Part shown: positions 23,159-31,249 of the stretch, piece after piece
Layout: each line of letters begins with the position of its first letter
Numbering within the stretch: the first letter of the stretch is position 1
Source: Acidipropionibacterium sp.
GTDB lineage: Bacteria; Actinomycetota; Actinomycetes; Propionibacteriales; Propionibacteriaceae
Assembly: GCA_022647765.1 (NCBI GenBank)
Contig: JALCLH010000010.1
Coordinates: 1-64,000, forward strand
Length of the DNA: 64,000 bases
Direction: 5' to 3'
Notes under the pieces: model-generated
Told to the model about the DNA's origin: nothing
The model's input: the letters and a program-made list of their open reading frames with translations, nothing else
Databases searched by the model: none
Translations under genes and position numbers: made by a program

Positions 23159-24729
23159 CATCTCATCCGGCACCGTCCGATCGCAGCGGATCGGGCCGCG
23201 GCGGACCGGATCGCAGCGGGGAGGGACAGGACTGGAACGGCTGGTGGCTGAGCCCGCGGGCTCCCGCCAGATCGTGGTCCGTGATGCGCAGCGACTCCCC
23301 GGCCGGAGACCTCCTCATCGACGCCCCCAATCCCTGGCGGGTGGCCGCCTCGGGCGCCCTGGGGGCCGAGATCGAGACCACCGCCGTGCACCCCTGCGGC
23401 GCGGTGATGCGGATCCGGCAGAGCATCGACGAGAGCTGGGATGTCCGGATCACCCTCGGCCTGCCCGCCGACGCCGACGGGCCGTACACCGTGGAGGGAC
23501 CGCGCTGGAGGTTCGGCACGGACACCCCTGTACAGGTGTGGGCCGCCGGGGCCGACGGGCTGATCCTCACCGACCGGGCCGACTGCGGTCAAGGCGATCG
23601 GGTCCAGGACGGTGATGTGTCGGCCGGCGGCAGCAGGATCGTCTGGCGCCAGATCCTGGGCGATTCCAGCCTGGACGACGACGCCGTCAGGCCACTCGGC
23701 CGCACCCTCATCCTGGAGCCCGGCGCAGCGGTCACCGCCCTGTGGCGCGGCGTCCCGGTCGATTCCGTCGCCCGGGCGGTGGCCATGCTGCCCAGCTGGC
23801 TGCCCGAGGAGCTGCTGGTGGATCCAGCGGTCGACCAGGAGGTCTGGCTGGACACCCCGGACGCCGGGCTGCTGATGGACGGCCGGCCCAGCGATCAGGG
23901 CGTGGGGCCGAGCGATGACGGTCGGCTCCACGATCTTCAGGTCCGCCAGGCGCGCGGCACCACCCGCCTGATGGTGGGCTGGGCGGGCTCGGCCCGGGAG
24001 CACGGCTGGCAGCGCGCCGAGGAGATCCTGGCCGCCGCGGATCCCCGCCGGATCACCGGCGCGCAGTCGTGGATCCTGCTCCAGGGAACCCCGGTGGGAG
24101 CCGCTCGCAGCGACCATGTCGTCGACCTGGTGGCCGAGTCTCTGGAGAATCGGCTGGCCCGTCCCGGCGCCGATTTCTTCACCATCGTGGCGGGGGCCAC
24201 GCTGGCCTCCCAGACCGGTGACGCCGACATCTGGGAGTCGGTGATGGAGGCGCTGGACCGGCTGTCGGTGGACGCCGTCGGCACCCTGGTCGCCCATGCG
24301 CTGGCACGGTCGCGGGCCTACCTGCACGACTGGCGGGTTCCCGAGCCGCAGCTTCGCCCCGAGAACCCCGACAGCCGCGCCATCGCAGACCGCAGCCCTG
24401 ACGGCGTCGACCCCCTGGTTCGTGCCGAGCGAGCCGTCCTGCTGCACCCGGGGCGCTCCCGAGAACCCGACCCCGACGCGCTGGCGGTGCTGTGGTGGCT
24501 CGGATCGGCGCTGCCGACTCCGGGGCTGCGCCCGTTGCTGTCCCGCGACGGCCTCGCGAGCCCATCGCGGTCGGCCTGGGCGGTGGCGATCAGCTCCTTC
24601 TGGCCGCAGTGGTGGCAGGTCCAGGCGGACTGGGGAGCCGACATCACCCGGTTGCGCCAGCGGACCACCCGCAGACTGCTGCTGGATCCCGGGCTGACCG
24701 ACGAGACGCTTGCCCTGCTGCTGTGGTGA
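23155..24729 (+). CDS. Conserved-looking protein of unknown function
   Basis: 524 residues from the ATG that overlaps the nei stop, so translationally coupled to it. No signal peptide or membrane segment. The first 250 residues look beta-rich (SWSVMRSDSPAGDLLID, alternating hydrophobic strands). The second half is helical, with repeated Leu/Ala-rich segments (VVDLVAESLENRL, ALDRLSVDAVGTLVAHALA). Tryptophan-rich stretches such as FWPQWWQVQADW occur near the end. I do not recognise the family. Coupling to nei hints at, but does not show, a link with DNA repair. Confidence 0.8.
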   Translation: MTSHPAPSDRSGSGRGGPDRSGEGQDWNGWWLSPRAPARSWSVMRSDSPAGDLLIDAPNPWRVAASGALGAEIETTAVHPCGAVMRIRQSIDESWDVRITLGLPADADGPYTVEGPRWRFGTDTPVQVWAAGADGLILTDRADCGQGDRVQDGDVSAGGSRIVWRQILGDSSLDDDAVRPLGRTLILEPGAAVTALWRGVPVDSVARAVAMLPSWLPEELLVDPAVDQEVWLDTPDAGLLMDGRPSDQGVGPSDDGRLHDLQVRQARGTTRLMVGWAGSAREHGWQRAEEILAAADPRRITGAQSWILLQGTPVGAARSDHVVDLVAESLENRLARPGADFFTIVAGATLASQTGDADIWESVMEALDRLSVDAVGTLVAHALARSRAYLHDWRVPEPQLRPENPDSRAIADRSPDGVDPLVRAERAVLLHPGRSREPDPDALAVLWWLGSALPTPGLRPLLSRDGLASPSRSAWAVAISSFWPQWWQVQADWGADITRLRQRTTRRLLLDPGLTDETLALLLW

Positions 24730-24824
24730 CGTGTCCGCGCGGCCAGTGCGCGAGATCTGTGGTGGGAGGCGCTCCCAGGGCGATTTCATGGTGCTGATTG
24801 ATACCCGCATGGCAGAGTGAGGAC

Positions 24825-27800
24825 GTGACCATCGCAGAATCGGAGTCCAGACGCGGCGCTGCCACGATCATTCCGAGGTTGATGCTGACGGGAGCGGTGC
24901 TGACCGCGCTGAGGCTGCTCTTCTCACAGACCTGGTGGGTTCAGGTGCTCAGCTCGGCGTTCTCGGTGCTGGTCTTCCCGACCGATATCGGCGGCTGGGG
25001 ACTGGTCGTCCTGCTCGTCATCATGGGCTACGCGCTCGGCCGCCGCAAGCGGGCCGCCTGGCTGTTCTGCCTGGTGATGTTCGGCCTGATGTGGCTGTTC
25101 GCGGTGTTCCTCTTCGGTGTGCTGATCTACGAGGTGGTGGACGGCAGCCCGACCGACCCCTTCGAGGACCTGTCGATCGCCTCCTACCTGTTCAACGTGG
25201 TGAGCGTCGGGTGGATTCTGCTGGCGCTGATCGGCAACCGTGATCGCTTCACCGCACGGACCAGACCGGCCAACCGGCGGTGGGCGATCCTGGTTCTGGT
25301 CGTCGGTCTCGCCGCCAGCGGGCTGATCGGCTGGCTGCTGGTCTGGGCGACCGGCGGATCCGGGCGGCCGCGCAGCCGGCTGTGGCACCTGCTGGCGCGC
25401 CTGCTGCAAGGAAATCGGGCCGACACCGCGACGCCGACACCCGAGTGGGTCAGCGACATCGTCGGCCTGCTCATGGGCCTCACCCTGCTGGCGGCCATCG
25501 CGGTGCTGCTCCATTCCCAGCGCGTCGTCGCGGCGATGACCCTGGGGGAGGAGCTGGAGCTGCGCCGGCTGCTGGACGCCAACCCGTCGGACTCCCTGGG
25601 ATACTTCGCTCTGCGGCGCGACAAGTCGGTGGTCTTCTCGGCCAACCGTCGCGCGGCCGTCGCCTATCGGACCGTGTCGGGAGTGATGCTGGCCGCCGGC
25701 GATCCGGTCGGGCCCGCCTCCCAGTGGCCGGCGGCGATGGAGGCCTTCCTGGCCACCGCCCACACCTACGGCTGGGCGCCGGCCGTGGTCGGCGCCTCGG
25801 AGGCCGGTGCCACCGCCTGGCAGCGGGAGGGCCTGAGAGTGATGCGGATCGGTGACGAGGCCGTCATCTCGCCATCGACCTTCGATCTGGACTCCCATGC
25901 CATGAAGCCGGTCCGGGTCACCGTCGGACGGCTTCGCAAGGCCGGGTACACGGTGCGGGTCCGTCGTCACGAGGACATCGAGCCGGCTGAGCTGGCCGAG
26001 CTCATCGGACTGGCCGAGAGGTGGCTCACCGATGGCGACGAGCGCGGATTCTCGATGGCCCTGTCGCGGCTGGGGGACGCGCTGGACGGACAGTGCGTGA
26101 TGGTCGAGGCGCTCTATCCCGGCGACGCCGGCACCGCCGGACTGCTGTCCTTCGTGCCATGGGGGCCGAACGGCCTGTCCCTGGACGTGATGAGACGCGA
26201 TCCGGACGCCGACAACGGCGTCACCGAGTTGATGGTGGCCGGGTTGATGGCGGCCGGGCGCGAGATGGGCCTGCACCGGGTCTCCCTGAACTTCGCCGTC
26301 TTCCGCGAGGCGATCGAGGAGGGGTCACGGGTCGGCGCCACCGCCATTCAGCGGCTCAACCGCCGGCTCATCGGGGCCGCATCCCGCTGGTTCCAGATCG
26401 AGCAGCTGTACCGCTCCAACGTCAAGTACTCCCCGCAGTGGCAGTCGCGCTATCTGGGCTACGCCGACGCCGCGGACCTGGCCCAGGTGGGGCTGGCGAT
26501 GGGCCAGGCCGAGGGCCAGCTCGACCTTCCGCGCTGGCTGCGGCCGATGCCGCCGCCGGTTCAGCCGATCTACCGGGCCGACTCGCGCCCCGAGATCGCG
26601 GCCTTCCTGGCCGAACGAGCCCAGCCCGCCGCACTGCCCTCGCGACCGGTTCCCGAGCAGATGCGGGCCCGGATGGCGACCCGCGAGCAGATCCTCGCGG
26701 CCGGCGGGCAGGCCTATCCGCCCGACATTCATCCCGATCACCGCCCCGGGGATGTCGAGACCGTGGAGATCGGCACGACGATCTCGATCGTCGGCCGGGT
26801 GGCCGCGGTGCGCGACCATGGGGGAGTGATCTTCGCCGAGGTCACAGACTGGTCCGGAACCACCCAGGTTCTGCTGGAGCGCGAGGCCCTCGGCGCCGAT
26901 TCGATGGCTGAGTTCCGCCGTGAGATCTCCCTGGGGGATCATCTGCTGGTCGGCGGCGCGGTCGGGGAGAGCCGTAATGGCACCCGATCGGTGCTCGCGC
27001 GGAGCTGGCGGTTGGCGGCCAAGGCGCTGCGGCCGCTGCCGAACCGGCGTTCGGGGATGAGCGACCCGGAGTCCAGGGTGAGGCGGCGCTATCTGGACCT
27101 CATCGTCAACACGTCGGCGCGCGATCAGCTGCAGGCCCGCTCGGAGACCATCCGGGCGGTTCGCGAGACGCTGCTCGGCCACGACTATCTGGAGGTCGAG
27201 ACGCCGATCCTCCAGACCATTCACGGCGGGGCCAATGCGCGGCCCTTCCGCACCCACATCAACGCCTACGACCTGGACCTGTATCTGCGTATCGCCCCCG
27301 AGCTCTATCTCAAGCGGCTGATGGTGGGCGGGGCCGGCCGGGTCTTCGAGATCGGCCGGAACTTCCGCAATGAGGGGGCCGACGCCACCCACAACCCGGA
27401 GTTCACCATGCTGGAGGCCTACCAGGCCTACGGCGACTACGTGCAGATGCGCCATCTCACCCGTGAGATGATCCTCGCCGCGGCGCGCCGGGCCACCGGG
27501 GGAACGGTCATTCACGGCCGGGACCCCTCCGGCGTCATGCACGAGATCGACCTTGCCGAGGAGTGGCGGGTGATCACCGTCAACGAGGGGATCTCGGCCG
27601 GCCTGGGCGAGGAGATCACCGCCGACACTCCGAAGGAGGAGCTGGTGGACCACGCCACCAGGCTCGGCATCCCGGTCTCCCCGAAGTGGGAGCGCGGCGA
27701 CGTCGTCCTGGAGCTGCACGAGCACCTGTCGGAGCATGTCACGGTGGCGCCGACCTTCTACTGCGACTTCCCGACCGACGTCTCGCCGCTCACCCGGCAG

Positions 27801-28127
27801 CACCGCGACGACCCCCGGCTGGCCGAGAAGTGGGATCTCATCGTGCTAGGCGACGAGGTGGCCACCGCCTACACCGAGCTCGTCGACCCGGTGATCCAGC
27901 GGGAGCGGTTCACCGCCCAGTCGCTGCGTGCGGCCGGCGGCGATCCGGAGGCGATGGAGCTCGATGAGGACTTCCTGCAGGCTCTTGAGTTCGCCATGCC
28001 GCCGTCGGGCGGAATGGGGATGGGCCTGGACAGGTTGGTGATGATGCTGACCGGCGCATCGATCAGGGAGACCATCGCCTTCCCGCTGGTGCGGCCGGCA
28101 CGGCGGGAGGGAACGGGGTCGCGGTGA
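24825..28127 (+). CDS. lysX: Bifunctional lysylphosphatidylglycerol synthase / lysyl-tRNA synthetase LysX
   Basis: 1,100-residue fusion. Residues 1-240 hold several membrane helices. Residues 240-580 form an MprF-type (DUF2156) transferase, including EELELRRLLDANPSDSLGYFALRRDKSVVFS. The rest is a class II LysRS: an OB fold (TISIVGRVAAVRDHGGVIF) and a catalytic core with motif 2 FEIGRNFRNEGADATHNPEFT and motif 3 GMGLDRLVMMLTG. LysX proteins charge tRNA-Lys and transfer lysine to phosphatidylglycerol at the membrane, lowering surface charge and sensitivity to cationic peptides. GTG at 24825 gives VTIAESES and follows GAG. The stop overlaps the hydrolase start (GTGA). Confidence 0.93.
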   Translation: MTIAESESRRGAATIIPRLMLTGAVLTALRLLFSQTWWVQVLSSAFSVLVFPTDIGGWGLVVLLVIMGYALGRRKRAAWLFCLVMFGLMWLFAVFLFGVLIYEVVDGSPTDPFEDLSIASYLFNVVSVGWILLALIGNRDRFTARTRPANRRWAILVLVVGLAASGLIGWLLVWATGGSGRPRSRLWHLLARLLQGNRADTATPTPEWVSDIVGLLMGLTLLAAIAVLLHSQRVVAAMTLGEELELRRLLDANPSDSLGYFALRRDKSVVFSANRRAAVAYRTVSGVMLAAGDPVGPASQWPAAMEAFLATAHTYGWAPAVVGASEAGATAWQREGLRVMRIGDEAVISPSTFDLDSHAMKPVRVTVGRLRKAGYTVRVRRHEDIEPAELAELIGLAERWLTDGDERGFSMALSRLGDALDGQCVMVEALYPGDAGTAGLLSFVPWGPNGLSLDVMRRDPDADNGVTELMVAGLMAAGREMGLHRVSLNFAVFREAIEEGSRVGATAIQRLNRRLIGAASRWFQIEQLYRSNVKYSPQWQSRYLGYADAADLAQVGLAMGQAEGQLDLPRWLRPMPPPVQPIYRADSRPEIAAFLAERAQPAALPSRPVPEQMRARMATREQILAAGGQAYPPDIHPDHRPGDVETVEIGTTISIVGRVAAVRDHGGVIFAEVTDWSGTTQVLLEREALGADSMAEFRREISLGDHLLVGGAVGESRNGTRSVLARSWRLAAKALRPLPNRRSGMSDPESRVRRRYLDLIVNTSARDQLQARSETIRAVRETLLGHDYLEVETPILQTIHGGANARPFRTHINAYDLDLYLRIAPELYLKRLMVGGAGRVFEIGRNFRNEGADATHNPEFTMLEAYQAYGDYVQMRHLTREMILAAARRATGGTVIHGRDPSGVMHEIDLAEEWRVITVNEGISAGLGEEITADTPKEELVDHATRLGIPVSPKWERGDVVLELHEHLSEHVTVAPTFYCDFPTDVSPLTRQHRDDPRLAEKWDLIVLGDEVATAYTELVDPVIQRERFTAQSLRAAGGDPEAMELDEDFLQALEFAMPPSGGMGMGLDRLVMMLTGASIRETIAFPLVRPARREGTGSR

Positions 28128-28960
28128 CCGATGAAATTGTGACGACCACCACCAGGGGCGGTGAGCGCTCGGTTCACCTCAGGACTCGCCACGGGGAGCC
28201 CCCGGCGGTGCTGCTGATGTCTGGTGCGGCCCAGTCCAGCGGGTTCTGGTATCCGGTGGTCGTCCGGATGGAGGGCAGGCTGGTGGCCTCCTACGATCGT
28301 CCCGGGATGGGCGGGACGCCGTGGCCCGGTCATCTGCCGACGCTGGAGGAGGAGGTTGACACCGCTGCGGACCTGGTCCGCCGGCTCGGTGCGCCGGTGG
28401 TGCTGGCGGCCCACTCGATGGCGGCCTTTCACGCCGAGGCGCTGATCCGCGAGCATCCCGACCTGGTGAGTGGTCTGGTCCTGGTCGATCCCTCGGTCGA
28501 GTGGCAGGCCGGGCCTCCGGCAGGTCGCAGCATCGGCCTGGCGCGGATCGTCCGGTGGGCGGCCCAGAACGGACTGGCCGGGTTGGGCCGGTTGAGCATG
28601 GCGATGGCGACGGAGTCGAACTCGGTCCGATCGCCGGAAAGACTGCGAAACTACACGCGGGAGCATGGAATTCGCGAGGTGTACAGCGCCCCGGATGCGC
28701 TGGCAATGGCCACCGCGGAGGTGATCGGCTACGACCGTCAGGCCTGGGAGCTGATGACGGTGAGGTCCGAGCACGAGTGGCCGGGCACCCCGACCATTCT
28801 GCTGTCCGCCGAGCTGTCCTACGGCGAGCAGGCGGAGGCCACGCAGGAGCGTCTGGCCAAGTTGCTCGGGGCCCAGATGCGTCTGGTGGCGGGATCGCGC
28901 CACCTGGTGATGCTGGACGATCCCGGGGCCATCGTCACCGCGGTGTCAGATCTGAGCTGA
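28124..28960 (+). CDS. Alpha/beta-fold hydrolase
   Basis: 278 residues. Oxyanion region LLMSGAAQSSGFW, nucleophile elbow AAHSMAAFHAE (Ser near residue 104; AHSMA instead of the usual GxSxG), acidic residue in the VLVDPSVEW region or later, and catalytic His in SRHLVMLDDP. The lysX stop overlaps its GTG, so the two are probably co-translated. A lipid or ester substrate would fit the neighbour, but nothing in the sequence fixes it. Confidence 0.8.
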   Translation: MTDEIVTTTTRGGERSVHLRTRHGEPPAVLLMSGAAQSSGFWYPVVVRMEGRLVASYDRPGMGGTPWPGHLPTLEEEVDTAADLVRRLGAPVVLAAHSMAAFHAEALIREHPDLVSGLVLVDPSVEWQAGPPAGRSIGLARIVRWAAQNGLAGLGRLSMAMATESNSVRSPERLRNYTREHGIREVYSAPDALAMATAEVIGYDRQAWELMTVRSEHEWPGTPTILLSAELSYGEQAEATQERLAKLLGAQMRLVAGSRHLVMLDDPGAIVTAVSDLS

Positions 28961-29067
28961 GGGTCCGGCCTGCGGCCGGGAGTGCGGCGGCGTGAGCGGT
29001 CGTCGGCCCGGGATGCCGCCGGGCGCCCGGTCCACTACACTGGCCGAGGTTCCGCCGACGGCGGGAT

Positions 29068-29140
29068 CGGGGCGTAGCGTAGTGGCTAGCGCGCCTGCTT
29101 TGGGAGCAGGAGATCGCGGGTTCGAGTCCCGTCGCCCCGA
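29068..29140 (+). tRNA. tRNA-Pro (TGG anticodon)
   Basis: The acceptor arm CGGGGCG (29068-29074) pairs with CGCCCCG (29133-29139), with A73 at 29140. The anticodon loop TTTGGGA gives TGG, and the T-loop is GTTCGAGTC. CCA is not encoded. TACACT at 29036-29041 may be its -10. Confidence 0.96.
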
Positions 29141-29152
29141 CGAGCTTGTGAG

Positions 29153-29197
29153 GGCCGGTTTGCTGGGCGTATCGCCTGGTCAGCCGGCCTTTTCTTT
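29153..29197 (+). terminator. Intrinsic terminator after tRNA-Pro
   Basis: GGCCGG (29153-29158) pairs with CCGGCC (29184-29189), followed directly by TTTTCTTTC. Confidence 0.7.
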
Positions 29198-29215
29198 CGG
29201 GCGTCGGTGTGGATT

Positions 29216-29276
29216 TCACTCCCGCCTCGCCGTCCCGTAGCTCTGACAGAGCTGGATTACGGCAAGGCGGGAGTGA
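29216..29276. repeat. Inverted repeat related to the 83-bp element
   Basis: The arms at 29216-29233 and 29259-29276 pair with one mismatch and enclose the perfect palindrome AGCTCTG-A-CAGAGCT (29239-29253). The right arm reads GGCGGGAGTGATC, matching the GGGAGTGATC found in the arms of the 5352 and 62257 elements. It may also terminate the channel gene read toward it. Confidence 0.55.
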
Positions 29277-29343
29277 TCTTCATCCCTCGCTGGGAGCCCT
29301 CGGTCTCCGTGAGGCGGTCGAAGACCGGGGAATCACCGGGGAG

Positions 29344-29976
29344 TCACTTTCCGTGGGATTTCGTGTCGACATGGGACAGGATGGTGGCCGCGACTGTCGC
29401 TGTGACGGTTCCGATGAGCCCGATGCCGACGAGCATCAGCAGGACCGCGATGAATCGGCCCTGGAAGGTGACCGGATAGCGGTCGCCGTACCCGACCGTG
29501 GTGACGGTCTCGCAGGCCCACCAGACGGCGTCCCCGAAGCTGGTGATGTTGGCGCCGCGCGCGCCGCGTTCGGCATCGAGGACCGCAAGCGATCCCAACC
29601 CGACAGCGGACGAGGCCGCTGCGGCCAGGTAGACGGCGGTTCTGCCGGCCAGTGAGGACGTGGCCGATCTGTCGAGGATGCGGATGAGTGCGACCAGACG
29701 CAGCAGCCGCAGGGGCCTCAGCATGGGCAGCAGAACCAGTGCGACGTCGTACCAGTGGTGCAGCGCATAGTTCCGACGCCGATCGGACAGCCACATCCGC
29801 ACGGTCAGATCGATGACGAACGCAGCCCAGACGGTCCAGGTGGCCACGTTCATCGACGTTCTGAGATCGCGGTCCATCCGGGGGTCGAGAATCGGCCAGG
29901 CGTAGGCCACGAGGAAGGCCACGGCGAGCAGTGTCAGCGGTACCTCGGACTTCTTCTCCCACGCCTCGACCGTCAC
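29344..29976 (-). CDS. Voltage-gated-type potassium channel subunit
   Basis: About 211 residues with the six-helix Kv layout. S1-S3 are hydrophobic. An S4-like helix has regularly spaced arginines (LRPLRLLRLVALIRILDR). After a pore helix (AVWWACETVTTVG) comes the selectivity filter TVGYGD, then S6 (FIAVLLMLVGIGLIGTVTATVAATIL). It probably forms a tetrameric inner-membrane K+ channel; no RCK domain is attached. The start is uncertain: GTG at 29976 gives VTVEAWEKK, and another GTG lies at 29993. Confidence 0.85.
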   Translation of the reverse strand: MTVEAWEKKSEVPLTLLAVAFLVAYAWPILDPRMDRDLRTSMNVATWTVWAAFVIDLTVRMWLSDRRRNYALHHWYDVALVLLPMLRPLRLLRLVALIRILDRSATSSLAGRTAVYLAAAASSAVGLGSLAVLDAERGARGANITSFGDAVWWACETVTTVGYGDRYPVTFQGRFIAVLLMLVGIGLIGTVTATVAATILSHVDTKSHGK

Positions 29977-30114
29977 GGCATGGAAGTATTGCACCGGTGA
30001 ATGACATCGAGGTGACGCTGTGAGGCGACACTGTTTCGGCACCTGCTCTGAATCGACTCTGAACCCAAGATTGAAGGGTGCCGACCAGCTTTCGGCGAAA
30101 AGTGAAAAGTTCGG

Positions 30115-30120
30115 TACGGT
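30115..30120 (+). promoter_or_regulatory. Leaderless -10 candidate (TACGGT)
   Basis: TACGGT ends six bases before the ATG at 30127, with no Shine-Dalgarno. Confidence 0.45.
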
Positions 30121-30126
30121 GCGCCC

Positions 30127-30924
30127 ATGGTGTGGAAGATTGTGGCGTTCGTGACCTTGGCCGTGGTGGCCGTCGGTTCGTGGGTGTTCATCTTCATCGA
30201 TCGTGGCGGCGGAGTGCCCGCCGATCAGGCCGGCTACTCGGCGGTGCCGGCGTCGTCGCCCTCGGCCAGCGCCACCACACCGTCCCCGAGCGCCACCCCG
30301 ACCCCGACACCCACGGCGGCGCCCAAGATCACCCTTCCGAAGGGCGCGAGCGCCGTGATCGTCGGAGACTCGTGGGCCGCCGGCTATGCGGCACAGCCCA
30401 CCAGCGAGGGCTTCGCCCCACTCACCGCCGATGCGATGGGGTGGGATCTGACGAACCTCGGCGTCGGCGGTACCGGATACGTCAGTGCCGGGCCCGACAA
30501 TGAGGGCACCTATGCCGAGCGGATCGCTGATCGAGCTGTGAACCGCACGGTTGACCTGGTCATCCTCCAGGGAGGGTTGAGCGACGCCACGACCGCCGAT
30601 GCCAGCGGCGTCACCGCGGGCGCCACCAAGGCGATCTCCGCGGCCAAGACCACCTGGCCGTCGGCGCAGGTGGTCGTCCTCGGCCCCTGTCCGGACCTGC
30701 TGCCGGCGTCGAAGACGCTGAAGAGCGTCGACTCGCAGTTGGCCGCCGTCACCAGCACCCAGCGACTCCACTACCTCTCATGTCTGAAGGAGGGGTGGAT
30801 CAACTCGAGCAACTTCGACGAGGTCATCGACACCAACAGTCAGGACCATCCCTCGACCGACGGGCACGCCTACCTGGCCACCAAGGTGGAGGCGGGTCTC
30901 CGGGAGTTCATCGTCACCAAGTGA
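30127..30924 (+). CDS. Membrane-anchored SGNH-hydrolase-like protein
   Basis: 265 residues. An N-terminal membrane anchor (VWKIVAFVTLAVVAVGSWVFIFI) is followed by a Ser/Pro/Thr linker (about residues 38-68) and an extracellular SGNH fold. Block I is IVGDSWAAGY with the nucleophile Ser, block II has NLGVGGTGYVS, block III reads ILQGGLSDATT, and block V has DHPSTDGHAYLA with Asp and His. Such enzymes act as esterases or acyl-modifying enzymes of cell-surface glycans; the substrate is unknown. An Asp replaces the usual Asn in block III (GLSD instead of GxND). A TACGGT box lies six bases upstream. Confidence 0.78.
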   Translation: MVWKIVAFVTLAVVAVGSWVFIFIDRGGGVPADQAGYSAVPASSPSASATTPSPSATPTPTPTAAPKITLPKGASAVIVGDSWAAGYAAQPTSEGFAPLTADAMGWDLTNLGVGGTGYVSAGPDNEGTYAERIADRAVNRTVDLVILQGGLSDATTADASGVTAGATKAISAAKTTWPSAQVVVLGPCPDLLPASKTLKSVDSQLAAVTSTQRLHYLSCLKEGWINSSNFDEVIDTNSQDHPSTDGHAYLATKVEAGLREFIVTK

Positions 30925-31040
30925 GTCCCGCCCGCTCGAAGAGCGTCACCACGACGGCACGACTCGAGGAGCGGAAACAGGCGGGAACATGACGGGGCAG
31001 GCGGTTCCATGTAACATGGTCGCCGTTCCGTCAGGGGCAT

Positions 31041-31114
31041 GCGGATGTAGCTCAATGGTAGAGCCCCAGTCTTCCAAACTGGCCACGCGGGTTCGATTCC
31101 CGTCATCCGCTCCA
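31041..31114 (+). tRNA. tRNA-Gly (TCC anticodon)
   Basis: The acceptor arm GCGGATG (31041-31047) pairs with CATCCGC (31104-31110), followed by T73 and an encoded CCA (31112-31114). The anticodon loop CTTCCAA gives TCC. TAACAT at 31012-31017, inside the palindrome CCATGTAACATGG, may be the -10. Confidence 0.96.
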
Positions 31115-31249
31115 TCCGAGGGACGCCGATTTCGCGGAGGGCCGCCCGTCGGCTTGGTGGTGCCGATCCCGGCTGGCTAGACTCGTACGGCGTGTGTCTC
31201 CGCCGTGACGGGCGGCGACTGTGTCAACCCGGACCATCAGGAGAACTTC

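Noticed and set aside
24760-24776. Small hairpin before lysX as a riboswitch or T-box
   Set aside because: Only a TGGGAG/CTCCCA stem with a three-base loop; no conserved riboswitch or T-box sequence is seen.
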